From contig NZ_CP049910.1 of the NCBI RefSeq assembly GCF_011305995.1, positions 4,960,001-5,024,000 on the forward strand: a DNA stretch of 64,000 bases, in the 5' to 3' direction. This DNA comes from Diaphorobacter sp. HDW4A. Its GTDB lineage: Bacteria > Pseudomonadota > Gammaproteobacteria > Burkholderiales > Burkholderiaceae_C. Below, piece after piece: positions 15,957 through 23,829 of this stretch. Below the pieces are notes generated by a model, which saw only the letters and a list, made by a program, of their open reading frames with translations, was not told the DNA's origin and searched no databases. Position 1 is the stretch's first letter; each line of letters opens with the position of its first letter. The translations under genes and the position numbers were made by a program.

Positions 15957-17990
15957 TCAAGCGGCCAACTCTTCGGCCGCTTCATCCGCCACGGCGGGGG
16001 CTTCTTCCGATGCGGCCTCCTGCGGCCCCTCTGCCTTGAAGATGGCAGGCATCCAGCCCGTGCCCTCGGTCAGCCGCTCGGCCTCGCTGGCAATGTCAGT
16101 CTTCTTGAGCTTGCCCAGCCGGGTGACCTGATCCGGCGCGAACTCGCCGACAGCTTGCAGGATTGCAGCCTTCGGAACGTGCTTGAAGTAGCCTTCCGCG
16201 CTCGGCTTCCACCATGCGGCCATGTCGAGGCCCACGGCCTGCGCCAGTTCCGCGCCGGGCTGGTGCGGCGTGGCGCGAGGCGTCACCGCGTCCACCGCCC
16301 CCGCCACGCACACGGCCAGCAGTTGGACCAACTCGCCTTGTTCCATCGCCAGCAGCGCGGCGAACAGTTCGGCGCTGTCCTCGGGCAGCTTGTCGCCCCA
16401 TGCCTGCTGTACCTCGCGCAGCGCCACAGCGGCGGGTGATTCCGGCCAGTCCGGGGCCATGCCTTCCAGTCGGTCTTGCACCGTGAGGCGAACCCCCATC
16501 GGCATGTCCTGCCCGTAGTAGCGCCTCTGCAAGACGCTCTGCACCATGCCATGCACCAGCGCGGCCAGCGCCGCTTGCGGATGCCGGGCGACTTCGATTT
16601 GCAGCGCGGCGGTGCGGTGCGCACTCAGGCGCTGCGCCAGCCGGTCGGAGACGGCGGGGGCCTGGGCTTCTTCCGCCACTTCGATGTGGTCGTCGTTCGT
16701 ACCTTCACCCTCGGCAAAGCCGTGGCGCAGCTTCTCCAGCGTGCGCAGCGCCTTGGCCTCGGCCTCGCGCAGCAGCCCGCGATGGATCACGGCGTCCCCG
16801 CTGCGGTCGATGGTGACGATGGCACCGGCTGCGGCTTTCACGCTCGCGCTGTAGCCCTGCAAGCCGTCTTCCAGCGCCTGCAACTGCTCGCCCAGGGCTT
16901 CGCCTTCCTCTTGCAGGGCTTCGGCCTTGTCCTCGTCGTCGGCGTCCATCGCTGCATCCACGGCAACGCCTACGGCCTGCATCTTCTCTTGCAGCCGCTC
17001 GATGCGCTGCGCCTCGCGCTTGTTCGGGGTGCCCCGCTCCCTCGGGGCACGCTGGAAGGCTTGCAGGTCGGCATGGGTCATGGTGGGGGTAGCGACCACC
17101 CAGGCCCAGCCCTCGGCGCGGACGGTGTCGGCCATGCCGGTCAGCTTCCCGCGCACCAGCGTTTCCAACAGCACGGTGTCGGAGACGTACACGCCCGCAT
17201 CGCCTTCCGCGAACAGGTCGCGGCGAATGCCGCCGCCTGCGGCTTCGTAGGCATCCAGCCCGACGAAGCGCACCAGCGGATGCGAGGCCCCAATCTCGCG
17301 CTCGGTCAGGCGCTCGCGCAGCGCGGAGGGGTTGCGCTGCCACTGCGGCGCATCGTAGAACGCGGCCTCCTGCGCGGCGTGGTCGTCTGTGATGGCCAGG
17401 GCCATCAACTGATCCAGCGTGACGGCATCGGCGCGGTAGTCGTCCATCAGGCGCGGAGAAACATTCGCCAGTTTCAGACGGCGCTGCACCACCAGCGGCG
17501 TGACGGAGAAATCCGCCGCAATGTCCTCGATGGGTCGCCCCTCAGCCACCAGCGCTGCGAAGGCTTCAAACTGGTCTGCCGGGTGCATCGCTTCGCGCTG
17601 CACGTTCTCGGTGAGGCTGGCGGTGCGGGCCGTGCCATCGGCCACCTGCAGGCAAGGCACATTCCAATCCTTGGCGATGCGGTGTTTCTTCGCCAGCAGT
17701 TTGAGGGCGGCAAGGCGACGGCCACCGGCCACGACTTCGTAATGCTCGCCATCGGCGGATGCAATCACGATCAGGTTTTGCAGAAGGCCCACGCGCTGGA
17801 TGGATGCGGCCAGTTCAGGGATGGACATGCGCGGGGTCTTGCGCACGTTGCGGCCCGTGGGGCGCAGCACCAGCCGCGACAACGGCACCAGGATCATGTG
17901 CTTGCTTGGGTCGGCGGCTTGCAGCACGTTGGCGGCGCTGCTGGCTGCAGTGTTGACGGCTTGGGCCTCGGTGTAGGTAACGGCGTTCAT
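15957..17990 (-). CDS. parB: Large ParB/RepB/Spo0J-type nuclease-like protein of the element
   Basis: A 677-residue ParB-domain protein. The N-terminal ParB domain includes LVPLSRLVLRPTGRNVRK, ELAASIQRVGLLQNLIV, a GGRRLAALK motif (VVAGGRRLAALKLL) and SLTENVQREAMHP, followed by the HTH region IEDIAADFSVTPLVVQRRLKLANVSP. The long C-terminal part has a charged helical stretch (KREAQRIERLQEKMQ and an acidic DADDEDKAEALQEEGEAL) and an Ala/Glu-rich tail. Such large ParB-like proteins are standard in integrative elements and differ from plasmid centromere binders; they may bind or nick DNA. ATG at 17990 with GGAGATTCACC upstream is the start. DUF932 lies directly upstream in the same direction. Confidence 0.88.
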   Translation of the reverse strand: MNAVTYTEAQAVNTAASSAANVLQAADPSKHMILVPLSRLVLRPTGRNVRKTPRMSIPELAASIQRVGLLQNLIVIASADGEHYEVVAGGRRLAALKLLAKKHRIAKDWNVPCLQVADGTARTASLTENVQREAMHPADQFEAFAALVAEGRPIEDIAADFSVTPLVVQRRLKLANVSPRLMDDYRADAVTLDQLMALAITDDHAAQEAAFYDAPQWQRNPSALRERLTEREIGASHPLVRFVGLDAYEAAGGGIRRDLFAEGDAGVYVSDTVLLETLVRGKLTGMADTVRAEGWAWVVATPTMTHADLQAFQRAPRERGTPNKREAQRIERLQEKMQAVGVAVDAAMDADDEDKAEALQEEGEALGEQLQALEDGLQGYSASVKAAAGAIVTIDRSGDAVIHRGLLREAEAKALRTLEKLRHGFAEGEGTNDDHIEVAEEAQAPAVSDRLAQRLSAHRTAALQIEVARHPQAALAALVHGMVQSVLQRRYYGQDMPMGVRLTVQDRLEGMAPDWPESPAAVALREVQQAWGDKLPEDSAELFAALLAMEQGELVQLLAVCVAGAVDAVTPRATPHQPGAELAQAVGLDMAAWWKPSAEGYFKHVPKAAILQAVGEFAPDQVTRLGKLKKTDIASEAERLTEGTGWMPAIFKAEGPQEAASEEAPAVADEAAEELAA

Positions 17991-18067
17991 GGTGAATCTC
18001 CAATCGAGTGAAACAAGGGAATGGAGGGGAAACCGCCCCTCCGGCGGGGAAAACGTCGAAAAGGGGG

Positions 18068-18892
18068 TCAGGCTTTGAGGGCGCGCATACCATCGGCCAG
18101 CAGCCACAGGGCGCGATTGAGGCGAATGTCCGAATCAATGCCCTGCACGGGCCGGGTCTGCTGGCGGCGTCCGTTGGCGCTGCGGCCATGCAATCCGCCT
18201 TTGGTCAGATTTTCTTGGGTGCGGTTGAACACGCTCCACAGATCGGGGCGGCGGTCTTCAAACCGGCGCGGCATCAGGATTTGCGATTCGGTAACGGGCG
18301 CGGGCTTATTCGGGTCGTCGTACTTGAGGGCCAGCGCGGCACGGGCGAACACCTCCGATTCGCCATCGTCCAAGGTGATGCCGCGCATCAGGTCGCGCGA
18401 CTCCTTCACGCGGTCAAAGCCGTGCAGCACCTCGAAGGCGCCTTCGATGACCTGGCCCGCTACGTCGCCTTTGTGGGGGACGCGCACGTCTGCCACGGTG
18501 TCACCGCACACCAGCCCATTGCTGCACACAAACCGGAACTGCCCCGCCAGCATCTGGTAGCTGCTCGTGCCATCGTGCGAGTTCAGCAGAATGATTTCGT
18601 TGGCTTCCGCCCCGTTGATCTGGCTGGCATGGCGCAGGCGCAGCATGTGTTTCGTGTGCTCGCGCTTGCCTTCATCGCGTACGCGGGTTTGCGTCACCAT
18701 GAAGGGCTGAAACCCTTCCTTGCGAAGTTCGGTCAGCACCGCCGCTGTGGGGATATAGGCGTATCGCTGCGAACGGCTCTCATGCGGGGCATCCGCGAAG
18801 ATGGACGGGGCCACCCGGTGAATCTGGTCATCGGACAGCGGGTAGTCGCTGCGCAGTGCGGGGGAATGGGAAGCGAAACGGGTTGCAAGCAT
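18068..18892 (-). CDS. DUF932 (phage/plasmid-like protein)
   Basis: A 274-residue DUF932 protein, a frequent neighbour of parB in conjugative elements, function unknown. Family blocks are RYAYIPTAAVLTELRKEGFQPFMVTQTRVRD, HMLRLRH, EIILLNSHDGTSSYQMLAGQFRFVCSNGLVCGD, and the C-terminal RPDLWSVFNRTQENLTKGGL. The start ATG at 18892 has CAGGAG seven bases upstream. Spacing to parB is 77 bases, so the two are probably co-transcribed. Confidence 0.88.
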   Translation of the reverse strand: MLATRFASHSPALRSDYPLSDDQIHRVAPSIFADAPHESRSQRYAYIPTAAVLTELRKEGFQPFMVTQTRVRDEGKREHTKHMLRLRHASQINGAEANEIILLNSHDGTSSYQMLAGQFRFVCSNGLVCGDTVADVRVPHKGDVAGQVIEGAFEVLHGFDRVKESRDLMRGITLDDGESEVFARAALALKYDDPNKPAPVTESQILMPRRFEDRRPDLWSVFNRTQENLTKGGLHGRSANGRRQQTRPVQGIDSDIRLNRALWLLADGMRALKA

Positions 18893-19232
18893 GTCGTTCT
18901 CCTGAACAAAAATGGCTGTTGAAGAAAACCGCACACCGGATTCCAAGATTCGGAGCCCAGCCTTGTGGCTGTTTGGTGCGGTTGGCACGAAGAACCCGGC
19001 TGGCCCTGTTGCCACCGTCTTCCTGAGTTCATCGCCCGCGACGGTCAGGAGCGCGCGGACGGGGGCCGTCAAGGAGACAAGCGCAGGGTTGGTGCGGCCC
19101 GCAGGCGTAGCCGAGGACACGGCCCTGCGCGCCTTGATGGCACACGGCCGCGGGCTACAGTCGCGGACAAGGTGATGGAGTCAGGGAAGACGGCTGGACA
19201 TGGCAACGGCCGCCTCTGTGTGCCGAACCGTA

Positions 19233-19300
19233 CGGCAAGCGAAGCGCGCAGGCCCGAAGCTGGAAGCCGGGCCGGAGGCGTCAGCCGAGCGGAGCGAGGG
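19233..19300. repeat. Element-internal repeat, copy D
   Basis: Starts CGGCAAGCGAAGCGCGCAGG and continues with a GGCCCG...CGGGCC inverted pair and GGAGGCGT. It is closest to copy E at 21128-21180 and shares the GGCAAGCGAAGCGCGCAG block with copies A and B. Confidence 0.7.
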
Positions 19301-19437
19301 AACGATGGAAGCCCAACAGGGGCGAAACCCCGAAGGGGGTTCGATGCGCAGCACGACAGCGCGCCCGGCCATCTCCCAGGTGGCCGGGGACGCCCAGCAG
19401 TTTGGGAATCGCAGGATTTGTCTTTGGCCGATTTTTC

Positions 19438-19466
19438 GCGGACAATGTGGATAAGGCCTTGTCCGC
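19438..19466. other. Inverted repeat enclosing a DnaA-box sequence
   Basis: Arms GCGGACAA (19438-19445) and TTGTCCGC (19459-19466) flank TGTGGATAA (19446-19454), a perfect consensus DnaA box, and overlap a second palindromic series GGATAAGGCCTTGTCC. It could bind DnaA or a regulator of the 19597 gene. Confidence 0.6.
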
Positions 19467-19596
19467 CTGAGCTTCGAGCGGCTCAATCAAGACTGCGTTC
19501 TGCTTTCCCCATATTTCTTGCCACCACCATGCGATATCGCCTGGGCGTAGGCCAAGTAATCGCTCGATTGGTCTGCGCTGAAATCAGGAGAATCGT

Positions 19597-20523
19597 ATGC
19601 CCATCGGCATTTCCGACCTTGCCCATTCTGTTCGCAAGAACAGCGCATCCGTGGCCGCACCTGTGCAGCTTGGCCACGCACAGCAACTCATCGTTGCTGT
19701 ACTTGGCTACAAGAGCCTTGCCGCCTACCAGGCAGCGCAGGTAGCCGCACTCGAACCCCAAGATTTGAGCAACGTCCACCACGTTGTACTCGACTACGAC
19801 AAGCTCGATCAGCGCGCTAGCGAACTTGGCGCGGCCCCCACGCCAAGCCAACTGCATGAGCTGATCGACGCTGCTTTCAAGGAACGGGCACCTCATACAC
19901 ACATTCACGCCTCTTACGCAGACTTCGATAACTATCTGCGCGAGCATGTGGATCAGGTGGTCATCGAAGACGATGACGTGAACAGCGAGATGGCCAACGC
20001 CAATTACGACGGCATTGATGAGGTCTATTTCGATTTCGAGGTCGAGGCTGAAAACGTCCCCGTTGGCAGCTCGCTGGAAATCGACCTGGATGGCCATGTG
20101 GGCTTGGGTATCGACACTGAGCGTCCCTATGCAGGCCACAAAGTGAACGTGGAAGGCTTACTGGCAGTGGAACGTCTGGGCAGCCAGTGCTTTGGGTCAG
20201 TGGATTGCCAAGTCACCAAAGCGGAACTTGATACGAACTGGGGGGATGACGACTACGACGGCGAGCCACCGCCGCGCAGCGTATCGCAAGCCTATTCCGA
20301 ACTGCTGGGCCTCGAACTGCATGAGGTCGGCAATCTGGCCGACGTAGAAGCAATGGAGCTGGACGGCAGTAGCGGTGACATGGTCTACGGCTACCTCCTC
20401 GACTTCACGGACTACGCTTCGCCCGAGATAGCGCAGAAAATTTTGCGCCGCCACTCATCGCTGCGTATCGAAGTCGGCCCCGACTTCTTTGAAGGCGTTC
20501 GCAGCGACGACTGGCCTCGCTGA
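19597..20523 (+). CDS. Acidic hypothetical protein of the element
   Basis: I do not recognise this 308-residue protein with certainty. It is strongly acidic, with Asp/Glu clusters (VVIEDDDVNSEMANAN, WGDDDYDGEPP). The N-terminus HAQQLIVAVLGYKSLAAYQAAQ (about 27-48) resembles the short helical motif at the start of some glyoxalase-related domains of mobile elements. The C-terminal part (PEIAQKILRRHSSLRIEVGPDFFEGV) looks globular. There is no signal peptide or membrane span. It is opposite in strand to its neighbours and ends at a shared terminator with DUF2958 copy 2. Whether it mimics DNA or has an enzymatic role cannot be decided. Confidence 0.65.
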   Translation: MPIGISDLAHSVRKNSASVAAPVQLGHAQQLIVAVLGYKSLAAYQAAQVAALEPQDLSNVHHVVLDYDKLDQRASELGAAPTPSQLHELIDAAFKERAPHTHIHASYADFDNYLREHVDQVVIEDDDVNSEMANANYDGIDEVYFDFEVEAENVPVGSSLEIDLDGHVGLGIDTERPYAGHKVNVEGLLAVERLGSQCFGSVDCQVTKAELDTNWGDDDYDGEPPPRSVSQAYSELLGLELHEVGNLADVEAMELDGSSGDMVYGYLLDFTDYASPEIAQKILRRHSSLRIEVGPDFFEGVRSDDWPR

Positions 20524-20534
20524 CGATAAGGCAA

Positions 20535-20559
20535 AGCGCATCCCGATATGGGATGCGCT
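20535..20559. terminator. Bidirectional terminator between convergent genes
   Basis: A perfect 10-bp stem, AGCGCATCCC and GGGATGCGCT, with a 5-base loop lies between the stop codons of the 19597 gene and DUF2958 copy 2. On the minus strand it is followed by TTTGCCTTAT. Confidence 0.65.
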
Positions 20560-20584
20560 GCTGGGCCATCCGCCCAGGGCTGGG

Positions 20585-20935
20585 TCAGACAACGATCCGC
20601 CCGGCTTGCCGCGCATCGCGCGCATAGGCGCTCAACCGCTTCTCGGCCCGGAAAGACAGGTCGCGCTCGATCGGCAGGCCCAGCCCGCCGCGCACGCTCG
20701 CCAGCTCGTTCAAGCTGACCCAGCCGAGTTCCGGCATGCCCAGGCCCAGGTCGCAAAGCCCGAAAGCGTGGTCGTGGTCATCGGGATCAATCTCGGTCAG
20801 CAGCCAGGTCGCGTCGACATCCGGCGTGAACAGCTTGACCACGGGTGCCGGATCGAAGTCCGGATTCTCCAAAGATGCGCGGCCGTTGGCCAACATCACG
20901 ATGCGCTGCTCGTCAGTGATGAATGCCTGGTTCAT
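20585..20935 (-). CDS. DUF2958 family protein, copy 2
   Basis: A 116-residue DUF2958 paralogue of the protein at 7670-8032. Shared blocks are LITDEQR-type N-terminus (FITDEQRIVMLANGRA), PVVKLFTPDVDATWLLTEIDPDD, FGLCDLGLGMPELGWVSLNELASVRG and the C-terminal RDLSFRAEKRLSAYARDAR. The function is unknown. ATG at 20935 has AGGAG seven bases upstream. The two copies are clearly diverged, so this is not a recent duplication. Confidence 0.85.
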   Translation of the reverse strand: MNQAFITDEQRIVMLANGRASLENPDFDPAPVVKLFTPDVDATWLLTEIDPDDHDHAFGLCDLGLGMPELGWVSLNELASVRGGLGLPIERDLSFRAEKRLSAYARDARQAGRIVV

Positions 20936-21127
20936 GGTGAACTCCTGAAAGGTTGCCGGGCGGAATTGCCCAGCCCTTCCGGGGCACGGCGCAGCGCAAG
21001 CAGTCAAAGATCGCAGACGGCCGCTAGGCCGCAAGCGTGCCTGCACGCGCAGTCATTGACGGCGAGAACGCCGTGGCACGATGAAGGAAACGGCAAGACC
21101 GCTCACAACACTTGGCCTATCGACCAC

Positions 21128-21180
21128 CAGGCAAGCGGAGCGCGCAGGCCCGGATCGCAGTGTCGGGCCGAAGGCGTCGT
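21128..21180. repeat. Element-internal repeat, copy E
   Basis: AGGCAAGCGGAGCGCGCAGG, then CCCGGATCGCAGTGTCGGGCC and GAAGGCGTCG, parallel to copy D. It lies in the 381-base interval (20936-21316) upstream of the AT-rich 21317 gene, in which no other gene is seen. Confidence 0.7.
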
Positions 21181-21316
21181 CGATGTGGAAGGCTGGCTAT
21201 GCCAGTCCAGTCAGGGATGAGCGAATAGTGAACCTGGAGCAGTGTGATCCACGAAGTGGAGACGCCCAAGGTTCCGTCGCTTATTATTTGGAATACGATA
21301 AGTTTAGGGTAAAAAT

Positions 21317-22564
21317 ATGAAAAGTATCTTTGAAAAAATCAATGAATTGTCTTCAGCAAAAATCGCAGAATTCAACTTGGGGAAATTTGAATACGCCTTT
21401 ATTGACAAAGATCCAATCTTTGTCAATAAATTGCTTCCCCTCATCGGAACCTCGCTGGCAAAGGAGAGCTTTCAGGCAGACGTAATGCGTGCTTACACAG
21501 AGGGCTGCATGAATGAGAAGGCGGCCATTCTGAAAGAATTTGAAGCCAAGCGCGGCCATCCAACCGCAGCTATGTTTTATACACCGCAGCTTGATCTAGT
21601 GGAAAAGCGATTGGCCATAAAAACGATTCAGCAGTTAATAGATCACCTGAAAAATTATCTCAATGAGTATCCTGGGACGCTAGAAATCTTCAATAACTCT
21701 TACAAGTACATCCATAACGAAGATGGATCTTCGTACATAGAAGAGAATTACGTAAATTACCGTATTGGCTGCATTCTGTATTCCAAGCATCAATCAATCA
21801 AGGGAAGGATTGAAATGCTGGATCTAAAGTATTCCAAGGTAGTTGAGAGTGAGTATGAGAAAATTGGCATTGACATAAGAAAGGAAGATACTCAATTCTC
21901 CAAATATAGCCTTGTTAGCCTGAATAATAATATCCAAATATTCAACGACAAGGATAGTCAGACAATACGCGATGAGCGCATAGGCCGACACTTCTGGATA
22001 AACGTTCCAAGGAAGCTGCTCAGTTCTATCGAGGCACTCATTGAAAAAGGAATGTTGTCCGAAATAGCATTCAGAATTGATTATATCTCCAAATATGTGC
22101 CGGCAATGGAGGAGATGGAGTTTGGCGCTCCGCTGCGACTGAAAATATCCTCTCTGCCTAAACTGTCAAAGTTCTACTCTACCGACAAATACGAGAACAA
22201 TCTGTGGATTCACCACGATGCAGAGAAGCTAAGTTTGACTTTTGAGGAGTTAATGGAGGATTTTGAAGTGGCAGGCGACGACATCGTCACGCAAGTCATC
22301 CATCTTGAATACAGTTCAAAAGACGATGATTTTTTTATAACTCACCTAGATCACGAATTTATCATATATACGCTGGATAGTTACCAAGAAAGATTGAGCA
22401 ATGCCAACATAAAAGGGCACAGGAAAATAAAAACATTCAAAATAGATAATTCGATGATCCCGTTCAACATAAGTATTGGCGGGGATCTGTTTCTACTTCA
22501 AGTTCTTGATTCGTATTTCAAAAATGATGATTTGATTCGTGAGTATTTTGAAAAAATCAACTGA
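21317..22564 (+). CDS. AT-rich orphan protein of unknown function
   Basis: I do not recognise this 415-residue protein. Its DNA is clearly AT-richer than the surrounding element, with many AAA, AAT and ATA codons, which suggests recent acquisition from a low-GC source. It begins MKSIFEKINELSSAKIAEFN and is rich in Lys, Ile, Asn and Glu. No signal peptide, membrane span or nucleotide motif is obvious. The pattern looks alpha/beta with a long mixed helical N-terminal part and a C-terminal acidic region (HLEYSSKDDDFFITHLDHEF). It lies in the variable slot just inside the integrase end, where defence and other cargo often accumulates. It has its own AT-rich leader after repeat copy E. Confidence 0.8.
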   Translation: MKSIFEKINELSSAKIAEFNLGKFEYAFIDKDPIFVNKLLPLIGTSLAKESFQADVMRAYTEGCMNEKAAILKEFEAKRGHPTAAMFYTPQLDLVEKRLAIKTIQQLIDHLKNYLNEYPGTLEIFNNSYKYIHNEDGSSYIEENYVNYRIGCILYSKHQSIKGRIEMLDLKYSKVVESEYEKIGIDIRKEDTQFSKYSLVSLNNNIQIFNDKDSQTIRDERIGRHFWINVPRKLLSSIEALIEKGMLSEIAFRIDYISKYVPAMEEMEFGAPLRLKISSLPKLSKFYSTDKYENNLWIHHDAEKLSLTFEELMEDFEVAGDDIVTQVIHLEYSSKDDDFFITHLDHEFIIYTLDSYQERLSNANIKGHRKIKTFKIDNSMIPFNISIGGDLFLLQVLDSYFKNDDLIREYFEKIN

Positions 22565-22761
22565 CTTGGCAATTGGATCTATTCAATTCAAGCAGCGATC
22601 GGCAGAGGACATGGCGCTGCTGTCCGCGCATCCTTGAGCCGCAAGCCACTCCTTATCGGCCTATGGTGATTGCACACGAGCATGAAGCCGCGATAGAGCA
22701 AAAGAACCGTTGCCACATGCTTGTGCTCTGGTCGGGGTGTACGACTGCACGGACGTTGTGG

Positions 22762-23829
22762 TCAGTATTTTTCGTCAGGCTGCCGCTGCTCGATCTGCAA
22801 CCGCGCCCGCTCGGTCGCCTGCTGCAACTTTTCGCCCAGAACCACACGCGGCGGCAAGCTGGTCAGATACTCGGCAACGTGGATGCCTGACTTGTCCAGT
22901 TCCAGCAACTCGATCTGTTCGCGCTTCTTGCCGGTGCAAAGGATGATGCCCAGCGGTGAGGCTTCTTCCGGCTCCCGCTCGTGCCTGTCCAGCCAGCGCA
23001 AGTAAAGTTCCATCTGTCCCTTGTACGCGGCCTTGAACTCGCCGATCTTTAATTCGACGGCCACCAGCCGGCGCAGCTTGCGGTTGTAGAACAGCAGATC
23101 GAGGTGGAAATCCTCGCTGTCGATCTGGATACGCTTCTGCCGGGCAACGAAGGAGAAGCCCGTGCCCAACTCCAGCAGGAACGACTCCATTTCTCGAATG
23201 ATCGCCGCCTCCAAATCGCCTTCCTGCCAGGCGTCTCGCAATCCCAGGAAGTCGAGGATGTACGGGTCGCGCATGACCAGGGCCGGCGACATGCGCTGCG
23301 CATCGCGCATCGCCGCAAGTTCCTGCGTGATCGTCTCGTCCGGCTTCTTGGACAGCACCGTGCGCTCATACAGCATCGAGTCGATGCGCTCGCGCAGCGT
23401 CCGCACGCTCCAGCGTTCGGTGCTGGCCATCTGAGCGTAGTAGTCCCGCTGGAGCGGGTCTTTCAGCGGGATCAGCGCGATGAAGTGCGTCCAGCTCAAT
23501 TCTCGTATCAGCGATACGAGAATCTGCTCGTCGGGGAACGTGGCCGCAAACTGCACCATGCGGCGCAGGTTCTGTTCGGCAAAGCTGCTGCCGTAGTCCT
23601 GTACCAACTGCGCAGCCAGCGTCGGCAGCACCTCCTTGCCATAGGCACCTCGGCGCCCGTCCAGAACCTGTGTGCGGATGCGCTGGCCGATGCGCCAGTA
23701 AAGCATCGTCAACTCGCTGTTCACCGTCGAGGCGGCGCGCTTGCGCGCCGCCTTGATCAGTGCCCGAATGTCGCCCAGCAGCGCCGATGGCGCTGCGGAC
23801 GATGCCACCGATGTCTTGCGCGGGGTCAT
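22762..23829 (-). CDS. YhcG/DUF1016 family PD-(D/E)XK nuclease
   Basis: A 355-residue protein of the YhcG family: N-terminal helical domain (INTRON-free segments such as LIKAARKRAASTVNSELTML, WRIGQRIRTQVL) followed by the typical YG-VLPTLAAQLV, FAEQNLRRMVQFA and LSWTHFIALIPLKDPLQRDYYAQM. The C-terminal PD-(D/E)XK nuclease core is seen in FHLDLLFYNRKLRRLVAVELKIGEFK, with the acid D and the E-x-K. The role is unproven; family members appear in defence islands and mobile elements. It overlaps the integrase gene by four bases, with the integrase first, so the two are translated together. 197 noncoding bases separate it from the 21317 gene. Confidence 0.88.
   Translation of the reverse strand: MTPRKTSVASSAAPSALLGDIRALIKAARKRAASTVNSELTMLYWRIGQRIRTQVLDGRRGAYGKEVLPTLAAQLVQDYGSSFAEQNLRRMVQFAATFPDEQILVSLIRELSWTHFIALIPLKDPLQRDYYAQMASTERWSVRTLRERIDSMLYERTVLSKKPDETITQELAAMRDAQRMSPALVMRDPYILDFLGLRDAWQEGDLEAAIIREMESFLLELGTGFSFVARQKRIQIDSEDFHLDLLFYNRKLRRLVAVELKIGEFKAAYKGQMELYLRWLDRHEREPEEASPLGIILCTGKKREQIELLELDKSGIHVAEYLTSLPPRVVLGEKLQQATERARLQIEQRQPDEKY

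Larger units (their letters stand above)
18893..19596. other. Long divergent intergenic region, DUF932 to 19597 gene
   Basis: 704 bases with no supported gene. It contains the upstream region of DUF932, repeat copy D (19233-19300), a GGGG-cgaaa-CCCC hairpin close to 19319-19330, and an inverted repeat enclosing a DnaA-box sequence (19438-19466). Open frames across it are GC-biased shadows of the repeats. Confidence 0.5.

Noticed and set aside
16476..18011. 511-codon plus-strand frame opposite parB
   Set aside because: Shadow of the parB gene; the minus-strand product has clear ParB domain motifs, this one has none.
19181..19490. Minus-strand frames over repeat copy D
   Set aside because: Frame content follows the GC-rich repeat; sequence such as PFGVSPLLGFHRSLAPLG is typical of translated repeats, not of a protein.
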